Positions 5,778 to 5,949 of a DNA stretch of 5,949 nucleotides are shown one piece after another. The notes below the pieces were generated by a model. That model did no database searches, was not told where the DNA came from, and saw nothing but the letters and a program-made list of their open reading frames with translations. The position numbers and the translations under genes are program-made. Position 1 is the stretch's first letter, and every line of letters begins with the position of its first letter. Origin of the DNA: Sphingomonas sp. (GTDB lineage Bacteria; Pseudomonadota; Alphaproteobacteria; Sphingomonadales; Sphingomonadaceae); NCBI GenBank assembly GCA_030146605.1, contig JASLBO010000198.1, positions 1 to 5,949 of the forward strand. The letters are read 5' to 3'.

Positions 5778-5949
5778 CGACCGGCCCCATTCCACTGCAC
5801 TCTCCGCAATGGGTGGAAAGCGGACCCTCGATATCGGACCGCGCCTTTACTTCTGCAGGATGATTAACTGAGGAGGCCGCTGGCCATTCGCTTCGCGGCC
5901 GGCCGCTGCCTCGAGGCGGGAGGGTTGCACTCCAGCGTTCCCGAGAGCC
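5778..5949. other. Right-edge region with no recognisable gene
   Basis: No plus-strand frame of useful length follows the TAG at 5775-5777, and GGAGG at 5872-5876 is not followed by a suitable start. One minus-strand frame is open throughout, but its translation is unlike any protein I know and it also runs on antisense through the PLP-enzyme gene. The stretch contains a short palindromic element at 5803-5824, a perfect 12 bp palindrome GCGGCCGGCCGC at 5895-5906, and a direct repeat GGCCGCTG at 5875-5882 and 5901-5908. A gene may begin or end just past the edge. Confidence 0.5.
5803..5824. repeat. Short palindromic element TCCGC...GCGGA downstream of the PLP-enzyme gene
   Basis: TCCGC (5803-5807) and GCGGA (5820-5824) are inverted arms around a 12-base centre, AATGGGTGGAAA. 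Two competing pairings exist nearby: TTCCAC (5790-5795) with GTGGAA (5813-5818), and CCCAT (5786-5790) with ATGGG (5809-5813). From memory, a TCCGC-AATGGGT-GGAAAGCGGA core recurs between genes in sphingomonad genomes. It starts 25 bases after the stop codon and could help form the transcript end, but there is no T-tract. Confidence 0.45.

Noticed and set aside
5895..5906. 12 bp palindrome GCGGCCGGCCGC as an operator or recombination site
   Set aside because: All-GC palindromes of this size are not rare in such DNA and there is no neighbouring gene, repeat pair or second copy to support a function.
5778..5949. Minus-strand frame open across the whole right edge
   Set aside because: The translation has no recognisable protein features, includes the palindromic element, and continues antisense into the PLP-enzyme gene; absence of stops is expected by chance at this GC content.
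1..5949. A hidden defence island, prophage, CRISPR array or biosynthetic cluster
   Set aside because: Every long gene is assigned to a housekeeping or common metabolic family, there are no regular direct repeats with spacers, and no integrase, transposase or phage protein is visible.

Overview
This 5.9 kb window is high-GC chromosomal DNA that reads as housekeeping sequence from an alphaproteobacterium, most likely a sphingomonad (Sphingomonas or a near relative). That placement rests on the protein flavours (a Tat-type molybdenum hydroxylase subunit, Lgt, a MidA/NDUFAF7 methyltransferase, PgeF and a long-N-terminus cystathionine gamma-synthase family enzyme), on frequent GTG starts, and on short palindromic intergenic elements of a kind I remember from sphingomonad genomes. 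No search could be run, so the taxonomy is inference.

Layout, left to right. (1) 1-543, minus strand: the N-terminal 181 residues of a Tat-exported xanthine-dehydrogenase-family molybdopterin subunit, cut by the left edge. (2) 544-654: a 111 bp divergent intergenic region. (3) 655-1539, plus: lgt, with all its recognised active-site positions. (4) 1540-1593: a short convergent gap with an 8 bp perfect hairpin. (5) 1594-1818, minus: a 74-residue hypothetical gene with a strong Shine-Dalgarno. (6) 1819-1902: an 84 bp divergent region. (7) 1903-4276, plus: a tight three-gene operon, midA-like methyltransferase, GNAT acetyltransferase and pgeF, joined by two 4-base start/stop overlaps. (8) 4277-4409: a symmetric 133 bp foldback repeat starting directly after the pgeF stop. 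(9) 4470-5777, plus: a PLP-dependent cystathionine gamma-synthase family enzyme. (10) 5778-5949: no gene seen; short palindromes only.

Functionally, lgt (lipoprotein maturation), midA (protein arginine methylation linked to respiratory complex I in eukaryotes) and pgeF (quality control of peptidoglycan precursors) are, as I remember it, neighbours in many alphaproteobacteria. Here that order is kept, but an antisense small gene separates lgt from midA and a GNAT gene sits between midA and pgeF. The outer genes have no evident link to this core.

I do not see a novel defence, mobile or biosynthetic system: no CRISPR array, transposase, integrase, phage gene, tRNA or rRNA is recognisable. The items most worth a second look are the 74-residue antisense gene, the three-hairpin foldback element, and the uncertain substrate of the PLP enzyme.
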